The notes under the pieces were generated by a model. The model was given only the letters and a program-made list of their open reading frames with translations. It had not been told where the DNA came from and did no database searches. Source: BOG-994 sp049514215 (GTDB lineage: Bacteria > Pseudomonadota > Gammaproteobacteria > Burkholderiales > Burkholderiaceae_D). Taken from it: 64,000 nt of DNA. The stretch spans positions 18,189 through 82,188 of the forward strand of contig JBEKVI010000015.1 of assembly GCA_049514215.1 (NCBI GenBank), given 5' to 3'. Every line of letters starts with the position of its first letter. Within the stretch, counting starts at the first letter, position 1. Shown here piece by piece: positions 1 through 9,300 of this stretch. The translations under genes and the position numbers were made by a program.

Positions 1-110
1 GGAGCCGATCCGATCCCGACGATCCGGCCGGCGGCAATGTAGAGGTCGGTCCTTGCATCGATGCGGTCGCTCGGATCGATCACACGCCCGTTTTGAATAT
101 GCAGCTTCAT
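1..110 (-). CDS. pyrC: Dihydroorotase (N-terminal 36 residues only, runs off the window)
   Basis: The reverse strand from 110 reads MKLHIQNGRVIDPSDRID, then a short strand pattern ending in a G-x-I-V-x-I-G turn. This is the usual beginning of the amidohydrolase-type dihydroorotase that closes carbamoyl-aspartate to dihydroorotate, the third step of UMP synthesis. The ATG at 108-110 shares bases with the pyrB stop (ATGA), so the two are translationally coupled. The window ends before the metal-binding HxH motif. It therefore cannot be told whether this is an active enzyme or the inactive PyrC-prime subunit that some proteobacterial aspartate transcarbamoylases carry. The identification rests on the N-terminus and on the position after pyrB. 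Confidence 0.8.
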   Translation of the reverse strand, partial: MKLHIQNGRVIDPSDRIDARTDLYIAAGRIVGIGSA

Positions 111-1075
111 CCATTTCCTGCCAGGATACTCATGACAGCCATTCGAATCGCAATTCCAAAGGTCACCTGCGGCAGGATCACGCTCTGATGGCCGTCGGCG
201 ACGGCCGAATCGATCTCGATGCCCCGGTTCATGGGCCCCGGATGCATCACGATCGCATCGGGCTTGGCCAAGGCGAGCTTCTCGGGTGTCAGGCCATAGC
301 TCTTGAAGAATTCCTGGGCCGAGGGAAGTAGCGCGCCTTTCATCCTTTCATTCTGAAGCCTGAGCATCATGATGACGTCCACGCCCTTGAGCCCCTCCGT
401 CATGTCATGAAACGCACGCACACCCAATTGCTCCAAGCCACTGGGAAGGAGCGTTCTTGGGCCGATCACGCGAATCTCCGGAACCCCCAGGATCTGCAGG
501 GCATGAATGTCCGAGCGGGCCACGCGCGAATGGAGGATGTCACCCACGATTGCCACCGTGAGATTGGTGAACTCCTTTTTGAAGTGACGGATCGTATAGA
601 CGTCCAAGAGCCCCTGCGTCGGATGCGCGTGGCGTCCGTCACCGGCGTTGATGACGTGCACATGAGGCCCATGCAGAAGATCGACGTGGCGCGCGATGAG
701 GTAGGGCGCTCCGCTTTGGGCATGGCGCACGACGAACATATCGGCATGCATGGCAGCCAGATTGTCGATCGTATCCAAAAGAGACTCGCCCTTGCTGGTG
801 CTCGAGGCCCCGATGTTCAGATTGATCACATCGGCCGACAGCCGCGTTGCGGCAATCTCGAAGGTCGTCCGGGTCCGGGTCGAATTCTCGAAAAAGAGAT
901 TGAAAACGCTCTTGCCCCGCAACAGCGGGACTTTCTTGACGTCGCGGTCAGATACCCCCACAAAGCGCGAGGCGGTGTCTAGGATGTGTTGCACGATCGA
1001 GGCATTCAGTCCATCGATCGACAGCAGATGCTGCAGTTCCCCGTGCTTGTTCAGTTGCGGGTTGGCCATCGTCAT
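107..1075 (-). CDS. pyrB: Aspartate carbamoyltransferase catalytic subunit
   Basis: Joins carbamoyl phosphate to L-aspartate, the committed step of pyrimidine synthesis, in the cytoplasm. The 322 residues carry the carbamoyl-phosphate loop FFENSTRTRTTFE (STRT at 65-68), the mobile lysine loop SSTSKGES (91-98) and HPTQGLLD (151-158), all standard for catalytic chains. The start ATG at 1073-1075 overlaps the pyrR stop as ATGA, and its own stop overlaps pyrC the same way, so pyrR-pyrB-pyrC are translated as a coupled set. No regulatory pyrI gene is seen nearby. This fits enzymes of the Pseudomonas/Burkholderia kind that assemble with a PyrC-like protein instead; that assembly is inference. Confidence 0.96.
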   Translation of the reverse strand: MTMANPQLNKHGELQHLLSIDGLNASIVQHILDTASRFVGVSDRDVKKVPLLRGKSVFNLFFENSTRTRTTFEIAATRLSADVINLNIGASSTSKGESLLDTIDNLAAMHADMFVVRHAQSGAPYLIARHVDLLHGPHVHVINAGDGRHAHPTQGLLDVYTIRHFKKEFTNLTVAIVGDILHSRVARSDIHALQILGVPEIRVIGPRTLLPSGLEQLGVRAFHDMTEGLKGVDVIMMLRLQNERMKGALLPSAQEFFKSYGLTPEKLALAKPDAIVMHPGPMNRGIEIDSAVADGHQSVILPQVTFGIAIRMAVMSILAGNG

Positions 1076-1620
1076 CGCGCCGGCGAAACCCCGGGCGCCG
1101 ATCCCGAAGACAAGGATGCCTCGACCGTGAAGGCAAACCGTTCGGTGCCCACAGTGTCACGCATGCGTTGCAAAACGAGCCCCTCGTGCTTGGGTAGATC
1201 GATGCGCGTGCCGACCCAGTGGGCTTCGATGGGAAGCTGACGGCCAAGTCGATCGACGAGTGCCGCCAACTCGATTCGGGCCGGACGCCCGTAGTCGAAG
1301 AGCACGTTCATCGCTCCGCGAATGGTGCGACCGGTATAGAGCACATCATCGACGAGAAGAATACTCGCGCCCGCGACGTCGAACCCGATGGACGTGGGTT
1401 CGGCCTCGGCGTGCAGACCGATCTCGTCATAGTCGTCGCGATAAAACGAGATGTCGATCGTGCCGATCGGACCAGGCAGGCCCAAGTCGCGCTGCAGTCG
1501 CTCGGCGATCCACGCGCCCCCGCTGTGGATTCCCACCAGCCGGAAATGACCGATGCGTTCGGCCTGGAGCTGATTAACCAGTGCCGCGTAAGCGCGCTCG
1601 GCGTCAGGCGGGCTTTGCAT
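1072..1620 (-). CDS. pyrR: PyrR bifunctional regulator / uracil phosphoribosyltransferase
   Basis: A 182-residue type I phosphoribosyltransferase. The PRPP-binding loop ILLVDDVLYTGRT lies at 88-100, and IHSGG (31-35) matches the pyrophosphate loop. In Bacillus PyrR binds pyr mRNA and causes attenuation; in proteobacteria the regulatory role is less clear and the protein may mainly salvage uracil. The reading frame stays open further upstream, but that part is a shadow of ruvX. ATG 1620 (MQSPPDAERAYAAL) is the credible start, giving a 17-nt overlap with ruvX. The stop overlaps the pyrB start. No obvious pyr attenuator is visible between these overlapping genes. Confidence 0.93.
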   Translation of the reverse strand: MQSPPDAERAYAALVNQLQAERIGHFRLVGIHSGGAWIAERLQRDLGLPGPIGTIDISFYRDDYDEIGLHAEAEPTSIGFDVAGASILLVDDVLYTGRTIRGAMNVLFDYGRPARIELAALVDRLGRQLPIEAHWVGTRIDLPKHEGLVLQRMRDTVGTERFAFTVEASLSSGSAPGVSPAR

Positions 1621-2038
1621 CGGCAGCCTCGAAGTAGCTTTGCAGGATGACTTGTGCGGCCAGGTCGTCGATCTCACGACGGGGCTTTGCCTGTCCTTCA
1701 CGGCGCGCTTCGCGCTGGAGCAACTGGGCCTCGGCCGAGCTGTAACGCTCGTCGACGCGCTCGACCGGAAGCCCGGTACGGCCCTCCAACTGATTGGCGA
1801 AACGCTCACAGCGCCGCGTCAGAAGATGTTCTCCTCCGTCTGTTGCGCGCGCAATGCCCACCACCAGGCGCGTGGGCTGCCATTGGGCAACGAGCGCGGC
1901 GATCTGTTCGAATCGGCTCTTGGGGTTGGCCGCGTGCACGATGGCCAAGGGCCGCGCGTGACGGCTCAAACTGTTGCCAATTGCCACGCCAATCCGTTTT
2001 TCCCCGAAGTCGAAGGCCAGCACAGTCTCTGGCGTCAC
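1604..2038 (-). CDS. ruvX: RuvX / YqgF RNase H-fold protein (pre-16S rRNA nuclease)
   Basis: A 144-residue RNase H-like protein. The YqgF family is implicated in maturing the 5' end of 16S rRNA and in Holliday-junction processing. The three acidic clusters of the family are present: DFGEKRIGVA (D10), VDERYSSAEA (D96) and EIDDLAAQVIL (D124/D125). I choose the GTG at 2036-2038 because it overlaps the algH stop as GTGA and starts right before the first conserved strand. Longer in-frame starts would run through algH. Order algH-ruvX-pyrR-pyrB is common in betaproteobacteria. Confidence 0.93.
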   Translation of the reverse strand: MTPETVLAFDFGEKRIGVAIGNSLSRHARPLAIVHAANPKSRFEQIAALVAQWQPTRLVVGIARATDGGEHLLTRRCERFANQLEGRTGLPVERVDERYSSAEAQLLQREARREGQAKPRREIDDLAAQVILQSYFEAADAKPA

Positions 2039-2643
2039 GCGTGTCCTACTTGGTCGGAGAGCATCATGGGGTCGATGCCCAGAAGGTGCATGGCCGCACC
2101 CAGGCGCTCGTTGTGCGGGACATCGAAGACGATCGACGGATCGGCCGGCACGGTCAGCCACGCGTTTAGGCTGAGCTCCTGCTCGAGCTGGCCTTCGCCC
2201 CAGCTCGAATGCCCGAGTGTGACGACCAGTTTGGGGGGGCCCTCGCCTTCGGCGACCGCCTCGAGCACATCCTTGGACATGGTCAGGGAGAGACCCTCGC
2301 GCACCTGCAGGGTCGAGTCATAGGACTTGTCGGTCTGGTTGTGCAAGACAAAGCCCCGGTTGGTATCGACCGGACCTCCATAGAGAACCGGCGTTGCTGC
2401 CAGTTGTTCGGAAGACAGGCTCAGATCGACGCGCTCGAACAGATTCTGCAGCGTCAGCTCCATGGGCTTGTTGATGACCAGACCCAAGGCGCCATTGGGC
2501 CCGTGCTCGCACAGGTAGATGACCGTCCCCGAAAAGCTCGGATCGGTCATGCTGGGCATTGCGATCAGAAAGTGGTTGGCGAGGCTAAATGCCCCCGGTT
2601 GTTCGGAGGACGAACCAGGGTCCGGTGGAACGGCTTGGGACAT
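2035..2643 (-). CDS. algH: YqgE/AlgH family protein (DUF179)
   Basis: 202 residues from ATG 2643 (MSQAVPPDPGSSSEQPG). Family hallmarks are visible: LANHFLIAMPSM, FSGTVIYLCEHGPNGALGL and a central LYGGPVDTNRGFVLH. The molecular function of AlgH proteins is unsettled; the name comes from a claimed role in Pseudomonas alginate regulation. It is the first gene of the algH-ruvX-pyrR-pyrB-pyrC run. A plausible -10 TACAAT lies only six bases before the ATG and no Shine-Dalgarno sequence fits, so the mRNA may be leaderless. Confidence 0.94.
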   Translation of the reverse strand: MSQAVPPDPGSSSEQPGAFSLANHFLIAMPSMTDPSFSGTVIYLCEHGPNGALGLVINKPMELTLQNLFERVDLSLSSEQLAATPVLYGGPVDTNRGFVLHNQTDKSYDSTLQVREGLSLTMSKDVLEAVAEGEGPPKLVVTLGHSSWGEGQLEQELSLNAWLTVPADPSIVFDVPHNERLGAAMHLLGIDPMMLSDQVGHA

Positions 2644-2649
2644 GCCGAC

Positions 2650-2678
2650 ATTGTAATCGCGAGCCGGAGTTGGCACAA
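2650..2678 (-). promoter_or_regulatory. Putative promoter of the algH-pyr operon
   Basis: On the minus strand TTGTGC (2673-2678), a 17-bp spacer and TACAAT (2650-2655) resemble sigma-70 boxes. Transcription would start at or within a base or two of the algH ATG. The -35 match is only moderate. The remaining intergenic bases up to 2862 show no credible gene. Confidence 0.5.
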
Positions 2679-2862
2679 TCCAGCCCGACGGCGCAGGCAC
2701 CTCGGCACGGGCTTTTTTTCACCCACAAATCGATGCCCGCGCGCACCATTTCTTCGGGCTGCCGCCCTTCGCCACGAGCCCACCAAGGCCGAGCGCTGGG
2801 CGCGCGTCTTGCTCCCCTGAATCCGACATGCGACCCCTCATGCTTCGTTTGTTCACCCGTCG

Positions 2863-4347
2863 ATGACAACCGAAAAGGGGTTGGTCTGGTTGCGACGCGA
2901 TTTGCGTCTTGCCGATCATGCGGCGCTCTCGCTTGCGCTTTCACAATGCTCGACGGTGTGGTGCACGTTCATTTTCGATATCGACATCCTCGAGCCCCTC
3001 AAAAGCGGCGGGATCCGGATGGATCGGCGCGTCGAATTCATTCGTGAGTGCATCATTGAAGTCGACCGGGAGCTGCGGCAGCTCGGCGGTGGGCTCATCG
3101 TGCGCCATGGGCGCGCCGAAGAAATCATTGTGAGTCTTGCGCGCGCTCTGGAAGTCGATGCGGTTTTTGCGAACCATGACTATGAACCGCAGGCCCTGTT
3201 GCGGGATCAGGCCGTGGAGAAGGCGCTCGCCCGAGAAGATCGCGGCTTTACGAGCTGCAAAGACCAGGTGATCTTCGAGAAGGATGAGCTCCTGACATCT
3301 CAGGGAAGCTTCTATTCGGTCTTTACGCCCTACAAGAGGGCATGGTTAGCCAGGCTCACGCCAGACGACATCGCCGAGCGCCCGACTACGACCGCGCGCA
3401 CGGTGCTAGCGCGCGTTCCGCCCTCCTTGGATGAGCCCATAACCTCGCTTTCGGATCTTGGCTTTGCGAAGACCAATCTTTCGCAACTGGCGATCCGACC
3501 CGGGATCTCGGGCGCCTCACACACCTTCGAGGAGTTCCTCGAACGCCTGGACGTCTATCGCGAGCGCCGCGATTTCCCAGCGGCCAAGGGCCCTTCCTAC
3601 CTTTCGGTTCATGTGCGCTTTGGAACGATTTCGATTCGCGCCTTGGTCAGGGCGGTCGTGGCGCGGCTGCGCGAGGGAGCAAGTCCTGGGGCCGAGACCT
3701 GGCTTTCGGAATTGATCTGGCGCGAGTTCTACGCGCAGATTCTCTACCATCGACCCGACGTCACCGAGCACGCGTTCAAGCCCGAGTACGATCAGATCGT
3801 CTGGGAAGAGGGGGAAAAAGCCGAGTCCGATTTTCGGGCCTGGTGCGAAGGGCAAACCGGCTACCCCATCGTCGATGCGGCCATGCGGCAGATCAACGAG
3901 ACCGGTTACATGCACAATCGGCTGCGCATGGTCGTGGCCAGCTTCCTAACCAAGGATCTCGGCATCGACTGGCGTCGCGGCGAGCGCTACTTCGCTGAAC
4001 GCTTGAACGACTTCGACCTCGCCTCAAACAACGGAGGCTGGCAATGGGCCGCTTCTTCCGGTTGCGATGCGCAGCCTTACTTTCGCATCTTCAATCCCAC
4101 CACCCAGTCGGAGAAGTTCGACCCCGAAGGCCAGTTCATCCGCCGCTATCTGCCCGCCTTGCGTCACCTGCCTTCGAAGGCGATCCATGCACCTTCTGCG
4201 CTCGATGCCACGCTCCAAGAGCAATATGATTGCAGGATCGGTCACGACTACCCTTCGCCCATCGTCGATCACGGCCTTGCCCGTCTTCGAACGCTCGAGC
4301 GCTACCGGGTCGTCAAAGGGCAGGCAAGACCCACCCCGAAGAAGTAA
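2863..4347 (+). CDS. phrB: Deoxyribodipyrimidine photo-lyase (class I)
   Basis: Uses blue light to split cyclobutane pyrimidine dimers, with FAD as catalyst and an antenna cofactor. The 494-residue protein opens with GLVWLRRDLRLADHAAL (Rossmann-like antenna domain, about 1-130). It ends with the helical FAD domain: TGYPIVDAAMRQI, MHNRLRMVVASFLTKDL, then NNGGWQWAASSGCDAQPYFR from about residue 389 and IFNPTTQSEKFD. These match CPD photolyases more closely than cryptochromes or 6-4 enzymes. The ATG at 2863 places the first strand as usual; no strong Shine-Dalgarno sequence is seen. It is a single gene, divergent from algH and convergent with the OPT transporter. Confidence 0.96.
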   Translation: MTTEKGLVWLRRDLRLADHAALSLALSQCSTVWCTFIFDIDILEPLKSGGIRMDRRVEFIRECIIEVDRELRQLGGGLIVRHGRAEEIIVSLARALEVDAVFANHDYEPQALLRDQAVEKALAREDRGFTSCKDQVIFEKDELLTSQGSFYSVFTPYKRAWLARLTPDDIAERPTTTARTVLARVPPSLDEPITSLSDLGFAKTNLSQLAIRPGISGASHTFEEFLERLDVYRERRDFPAAKGPSYLSVHVRFGTISIRALVRAVVARLREGASPGAETWLSELIWREFYAQILYHRPDVTEHAFKPEYDQIVWEEGEKAESDFRAWCEGQTGYPIVDAAMRQINETGYMHNRLRMVVASFLTKDLGIDWRRGERYFAERLNDFDLASNNGGWQWAASSGCDAQPYFRIFNPTTQSEKFDPEGQFIRRYLPALRHLPSKAIHAPSALDATLQEQYDCRIGHDYPSPIVDHGLARLRTLERYRVVKGQARPTPKK

Positions 4348-4413
4348 TCAGCGAAGGCGTGCGACAGTATTCGAAGGATCCCCTCTTTTCGAGCGCCGCT
4401 GACTGGGATCGGG

Positions 4414-4449
4414 GCCAACGCCGAGGATGAGCGCATCCTCGGCGTTGGC
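4414..4449. terminator. 16-bp perfect hairpin between convergent genes
   Basis: Arms 4414-4429 and 4434-4449 are exact inverted repeats around a 4-nt AGCG loop. The structure lies between the phrB stop and the OPT-transporter stop, so it can act in both directions. Neither side has a clear U-tract, so it may need help or may serve mainly as an mRNA 3'-end stabiliser. Confidence 0.7.
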
Positions 4450-4457
4450 TGCGAATG

Positions 4458-6332
4458 TTAGGCGAACAAGGTCGCCATGAGCCCAAAGATCCCAAGCCCC
4501 AATGCGGCCAGAGCGTCACCTGCGATGAGCCCGCCGCCCCAAAGGGAAGTCCCACTCATATCCGCCGGAAGCGATTGATCGCCTTCGAGTCCCTTCGCTG
4601 CGCTCCGTAGGGAGAGCGTGTTGATCGCACTCGAGAGGACGCTTCCCACCGCAAACCACGACGAAGTGGCGAGATTGACGAACCCCCCGAAGGCGAAGGC
4701 ATAAGGCGAGGGCAGGATAAGGCTGTCCAAGACGAAGTCCACGGCAAAGCCGCGCCTGCCGGAGGCAACGAAGCGCCGATAGCGCTCGCGCGACTTGATG
4801 AGTTGTCGCAAGAACGCGATGAGAAGACCAATACCCAACCCGATCCCGATGGCGGTCCTCTGATAGGGCTTGTCGTCGGTCAGGCTGCGCAAGGTGCCCA
4901 CGAGCTTGTAGGTCATGGCCGCGGTCCAATGCTTGGGCTGATCGGCCTCGGAGAGCACCGTCTGGTCGAGATTCAAGACCGGATAGGCCGCCATGAAGAG
5001 CTTGGCAAAGGCCACCGCGAGAATGGCCCCCATGAGAATGCCTGCGGCCTGGTAACGGAACTGGAGCGTGCGATCGGTCCCCAAGCGCCAGCCCGTCGAG
5101 CGATCCTGCTGCATGTCGCCTGCAACCCCGGCCCCGACGAGGACCACGGCCGCAGCCAGGAGTCCGACGATGGGACTTTTCAGGCCAAACGAGGCCATGA
5201 GGATGACGGTCACAACGAACGCCGAGGAGATCGGATTCTGATCGCTCACCCCAAGCGAGATGCCGTTCACCAGAGCGAAGATGAACACCATCACGACGGC
5301 GAAGCTCATGTATCCCCAGGGTTGATCGAGAAACCTCGAGCCCACCACCACGATGGCGATGCCCCAGAAGACGACCCAGGCCAAAAGGCGGCGCGTATTG
5401 GTCTGCTTCCACGCCTCCTCGGCGGGGACAACGGGCGGGCGCGGAGCGGCTCGGGTGGTGTTCAAGCGCTTTAGCGCACTCGCAAAGACAAGGGAAAGGT
5501 CGACCACGGCCGCGCCCAGAAGCATCCCCAGGGCAATGAGGAAGGAGATCTTTCGGAACGGGTCGTGAGGACCGAGCCAGCCGATCGATCTGAAGTAGGG
5601 CATGAGCGCCGTAAAGAGCAGTCCGGCGATGAAGGGCGGAATGCCGATGCGTGCGCCCACGATGAGCCCTGCCCCCAGCGTCGAAGTCGACAGCCCCGTT
5701 GCCCCCAGCCAGCCGATGTTCGCAGCGCCAAGTCCGCCACCCAGTCCCACCAGGACGCCCGAGCCGAGTTGTCCGATCGATCGGCGCAAGAGCACCCGAT
5801 CCGTGAGCGCGCGCAAGATGTTGGCCACCGCAAGGCCGCTCGGGTAGGTCAGTTGCAGCCGGTCGACCAGGATCGAGGTATAGAGCATGCCCACACCAGC
5901 CCCGAACATTCCGGCGCACAGCAGATAGGCGACAAGCGGAATGACGGGCGGCTGCGGAAGTCCGAGCCAGACCATGGCCTGCACCAGGACACCCAAGGAC
6001 GCCATGTTGGCTGCCGAGGCTGCCGTCGTCTGCATGAAATTGGCTCCGTGCTTGCCCTGGGCCCCATAACCCAGGGTGATCGCGGAGCCGAGGATCCCGG
6101 CCAAGACCTGACCGCCCACAAAAAATCCGAGCGAGAAATTCATGTACGCGGAGGTGATGCCTCCCAGGGGCCCCAAGATCAGGATGCCCACGGCCAAAAG
6201 GAGGGCGTGATAGCGCCGCGATCCGATCGGAGGCAGCCACCTCCAGCGCGGTTGGACCTGAGCTCCATCGCCCACGGGGCGATGGACCGTATTGCCGGAG
6301 GCTCCTTCTGCCAGAGACACGCTCGGCTTCAC
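4458..6332 (-). CDS. OPT family oligopeptide/metal-chelate transporter
   Basis: A 624-residue polytopic inner-membrane protein with about 14-16 hydrophobic segments. The N-terminal part (GPLGGITSAYMNFSLGFFVGG) and YPSGLAVANILRA are typical of the OPT family, whose bacterial members move peptides or metal-siderophore-like compounds. The substrate cannot be read from sequence. The start is a GTG at 6330-6332, six bases after the chpA stop. It may therefore be the last gene of the pil-chp operon, though a functional link to twitching motility is not known. A later in-frame start is possible because the first 35 residues are not membrane-like. Confidence 0.87.
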   Translation of the reverse strand: MKPSVSLAEGASGNTVHRPVGDGAQVQPRWRWLPPIGSRRYHALLLAVGILILGPLGGITSAYMNFSLGFFVGGQVLAGILGSAITLGYGAQGKHGANFMQTTAASAANMASLGVLVQAMVWLGLPQPPVIPLVAYLLCAGMFGAGVGMLYTSILVDRLQLTYPSGLAVANILRALTDRVLLRRSIGQLGSGVLVGLGGGLGAANIGWLGATGLSTSTLGAGLIVGARIGIPPFIAGLLFTALMPYFRSIGWLGPHDPFRKISFLIALGMLLGAAVVDLSLVFASALKRLNTTRAAPRPPVVPAEEAWKQTNTRRLLAWVVFWGIAIVVVGSRFLDQPWGYMSFAVVMVFIFALVNGISLGVSDQNPISSAFVVTVILMASFGLKSPIVGLLAAAVVLVGAGVAGDMQQDRSTGWRLGTDRTLQFRYQAAGILMGAILAVAFAKLFMAAYPVLNLDQTVLSEADQPKHWTAAMTYKLVGTLRSLTDDKPYQRTAIGIGLGIGLLIAFLRQLIKSRERYRRFVASGRRGFAVDFVLDSLILPSPYAFAFGGFVNLATSSWFAVGSVLSSAINTLSLRSAAKGLEGDQSLPADMSGTSLWGGGLIAGDALAALGLGIFGLMATLFA

Positions 6333-6338
6333 CGCACG

Positions 6339-9300
6339 CTAGACCGTGGCCCGCTTTTGATGGCCCACGAAGTGCGACAGATGCTGGAGGAGCTCTTCTT
6401 CCTGGTAGGGCTTGCCCAGGTACACGTTGACCCCCAGTTCCAGGGCGAAGCTGCGATGCTTGTCGGCGGTGCGCGAGGTGATCATGATGATCGGGATCTT
6501 CTGATAACGCTCATCGCCGCGGATGTTGCGCGTCAGATCGAAACCGTCCATGCGCGGCATCTCGATGTCCACAAGCATCACATCGGGTGTGTAGTCCTGG
6601 AGCTGCTGCAAGGCGTCCACGCCATCCTTGGCGAGCACGACCTGATAGCCTTCGCGCATCAAAAGCCGCTGCGTCACGCGTCGCACGGTCAGGGAATCGT
6701 CGACCACCATGACGATGGGCAACGTCTCAAGGCTCGGTAGCGCATCCGCGCGCGGCGGAGTCTCAACGAGCTCGCCCACTGCAGCGACGGTTTCGACCCC
6801 TGCCGAAAGCGCGGGTTGCGCGCGCTCCCGCAGCGCCTGCTGGGCGAGCTGGACGGGGTTCAGAATCAGGACGATATCCCCCGAGCCCAAGACGGTCGCG
6901 CCGGCAATGCCGATCATGCGGGCCAATTGGGGGCCGATGTTCTTGACCACGACTTCCTGGTTTCCCACCACCTCATCGACGTGGACGGCGATGCGCTCGC
7001 CGCCCGAGCGCAGGATCAACACCGGTGAATAGCGCTGCGCGATGGGAGAACGATCCCGTTCCCCCAAAAGACCGGCGAGAAAGTGCAGCTTGACCGGCTG
7101 GTTCAACCACATGATCTGACCTTCGCTATAGGCTTGCGCCAAGGGCTGGGGCCTGAGCTGCTGAACCTGTTCGACCAGCACCGAAGGCAGAGCGTAGGTT
7201 CTGCCTGCAACGTTCACGAGCACGACCTGGGTGACGGCCAAAGTCAGCGGCAAATTGATGGTAAAGCGCGTACCGCGTTCGGCTTCGCTGTCGACCGAGA
7301 CGCGTCCGCCCAGGCCGCCTGCTTCGGCGCGCACCACATCCATGCCCACGCCGCGGCCCGCCAGTTCCGTGACCTCGGTTGCAGTCGTGAACCCGGCGTG
7401 GAAAATGAGATCGGCAGCGCGCGCATCCGTCACTTCCTCATTGGGCTCGATGAGACCCGTCTGGCGTCCTTTTTCCCGGATGCGGTCGAGATTTAACCCT
7501 GCCCCATCGTCACTGAAGACGAGGACGATCTCATTGCCTTCCTGGCGTACCTCCACCAAGAGCTCGCCGGTCTCGGCCTTACCCTTTTGCACCCGGGCCG
7601 CACGCGTCTCGATGCCATGGACGATCGCATTACGCAGGATATGCTCGAAAGGCGCAATCATCCGCTCCAGCACACTGCGGTCTATTTCCACGCCTCCGCC
7701 CCGGATGTCCAGGTTCACGCGCTTGTCGAGCTCCTTGGCCGTTTGCCTGACCACCCGGTAGAGGCGCTCTGAGATGCTGCTAAAGGGCACCATGCGCACG
7801 CTCATCAAGTCCTGCTGCAAGTCGCGCGTCATGCGCTGTTGCGCCATCAGGTCGCGGTTGGCTCCATCGAGGCTGCGTAAAAGATTCTGATGGACGGTGG
7901 CAACGTCATTGACCGATTCCGCCATCATCCGCGTGAGTTCCTGCAGCCGCGTGAAGCGGTCGAACTCAAGAGGATCGAAGCGCTCGCGCTCCTTGGCCAT
8001 CGACAGCTGGGATTGCATCTGGGTCTCGGCCTGGATCTCGATCTCGCGCAGTTGTCCGCGCAGGCGTCCGAGGTTTTCCGTCAGATCCGACAGTGATGCG
8101 CGGATCTGCCCAACTTCATTCTCGAGGCGCGAACGCGAGATACTGACCTCGCCGGCCTGATTGACGAGACGGTCTAAGAGGTCGGCACGCACGCGCACGG
8201 CCTGCAGTGCCGGTGCCTGAGGAGCAGCGCCACGCCGGTCCGGCTGGGCTTGGTGCGCGGCAAACGCCATAGCCGTGCCCACGATGGGTGCCACGCGCGC
8301 GGTAGCGCCTTCTGCGACCGGCGCCTGGTCGAGTTCCTCGAGTTCCTCGAGCCTGCGCACGGCGCGACGCTCCGGCTGCGGAGGCTCGCTGCGTGGATTG
8401 ACCAGTGAATCGTAGAGCTCGAGCGCCCGATCGTGTGCAGCAATCAGGTCCTCGAACGCCGCGGTCGGGATGTCGCGCAGGTTGACGGCTCCCTCGACGC
8501 GCGTTTCCATGTTGTGGACCAGCTCGCCCAGGCGCATGGCACCCGCCATGCGCGCGCTGCCTTTGATCGTATGCATCTGGCGCAGGAGCGCCTGGGGCAA
8601 GGTGAGATCGCGCGGGGCTTCCTGCCAGCGCCGTAAGGTCTCGCCAATCTGGGGCAGATACTCGCTGGCTTCCTGCAGGAAGACTTCGATGAGTTCCGGA
8701 TCGATCTCGTCTCGGACATGCGAGACGTCCAGCGCGAGGGGCGCAGGCACGGGCGCTGCAGCCTGCAGCGAGACCTCAACCGGGCTCTCGCGCGGCGGGA
8801 AATCCGCGCGAAACTCATCCTGGGTCTGGAAATGCGGTGTTGCTTCGACGGGTGCGGGCGCCGGTGCGGGTGCAGGCTCCGGTGCGAACGCTGCAGGCTC
8901 GACGGCTGGGACTGGCGCCTCCTGCCACAGTTCTTGTACCGGGATGTCCTCGTGCCAGTCCGCAACGCTCTCTTCCGAAAGCGCTCCCGGTGGCGATGGT
9001 GACACCTCGTTAGCAGCCAAACCTGCCAACGCGGCCCCGCCTAGGGCACCCGCGACAACAGCAGCACCGGCCTCCTCCGCCGAGCTCGCAGGGAGCTCAT
9101 GGTCGAGCGGGCCTTCGACGTCGTTCGGAAGCGCAGCGTCGTTTGCAGGAATGACGATCTCCTGCGACTGCGCAGACGGACTTGGTGGCTCAGCCGGATG
9201 GGACGGTGCAGAAGGCAGTTCGATCGCGTCATGCGGCCACTGCCGGGCCTTGAGCTCATCGCGCAGGGCAAAAAGCCGGGCCACGCGGCCCACGTCGCTG

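Noticed and set aside
2644..2862. Possible small gene between algH and phrB
   Set aside because: Several short frames exist on both strands (one contains EPTKAER, faintly like DUF559 proteins) but none has a start, ribosome site and length that hold together.
4516..6240. 574-codon frame overlapping the OPT transporter on the same strand
   Set aside because: Arg/His-rich low-complexity translation typical of the wrong frame; the OPT frame has clear membrane helices and family motifs.
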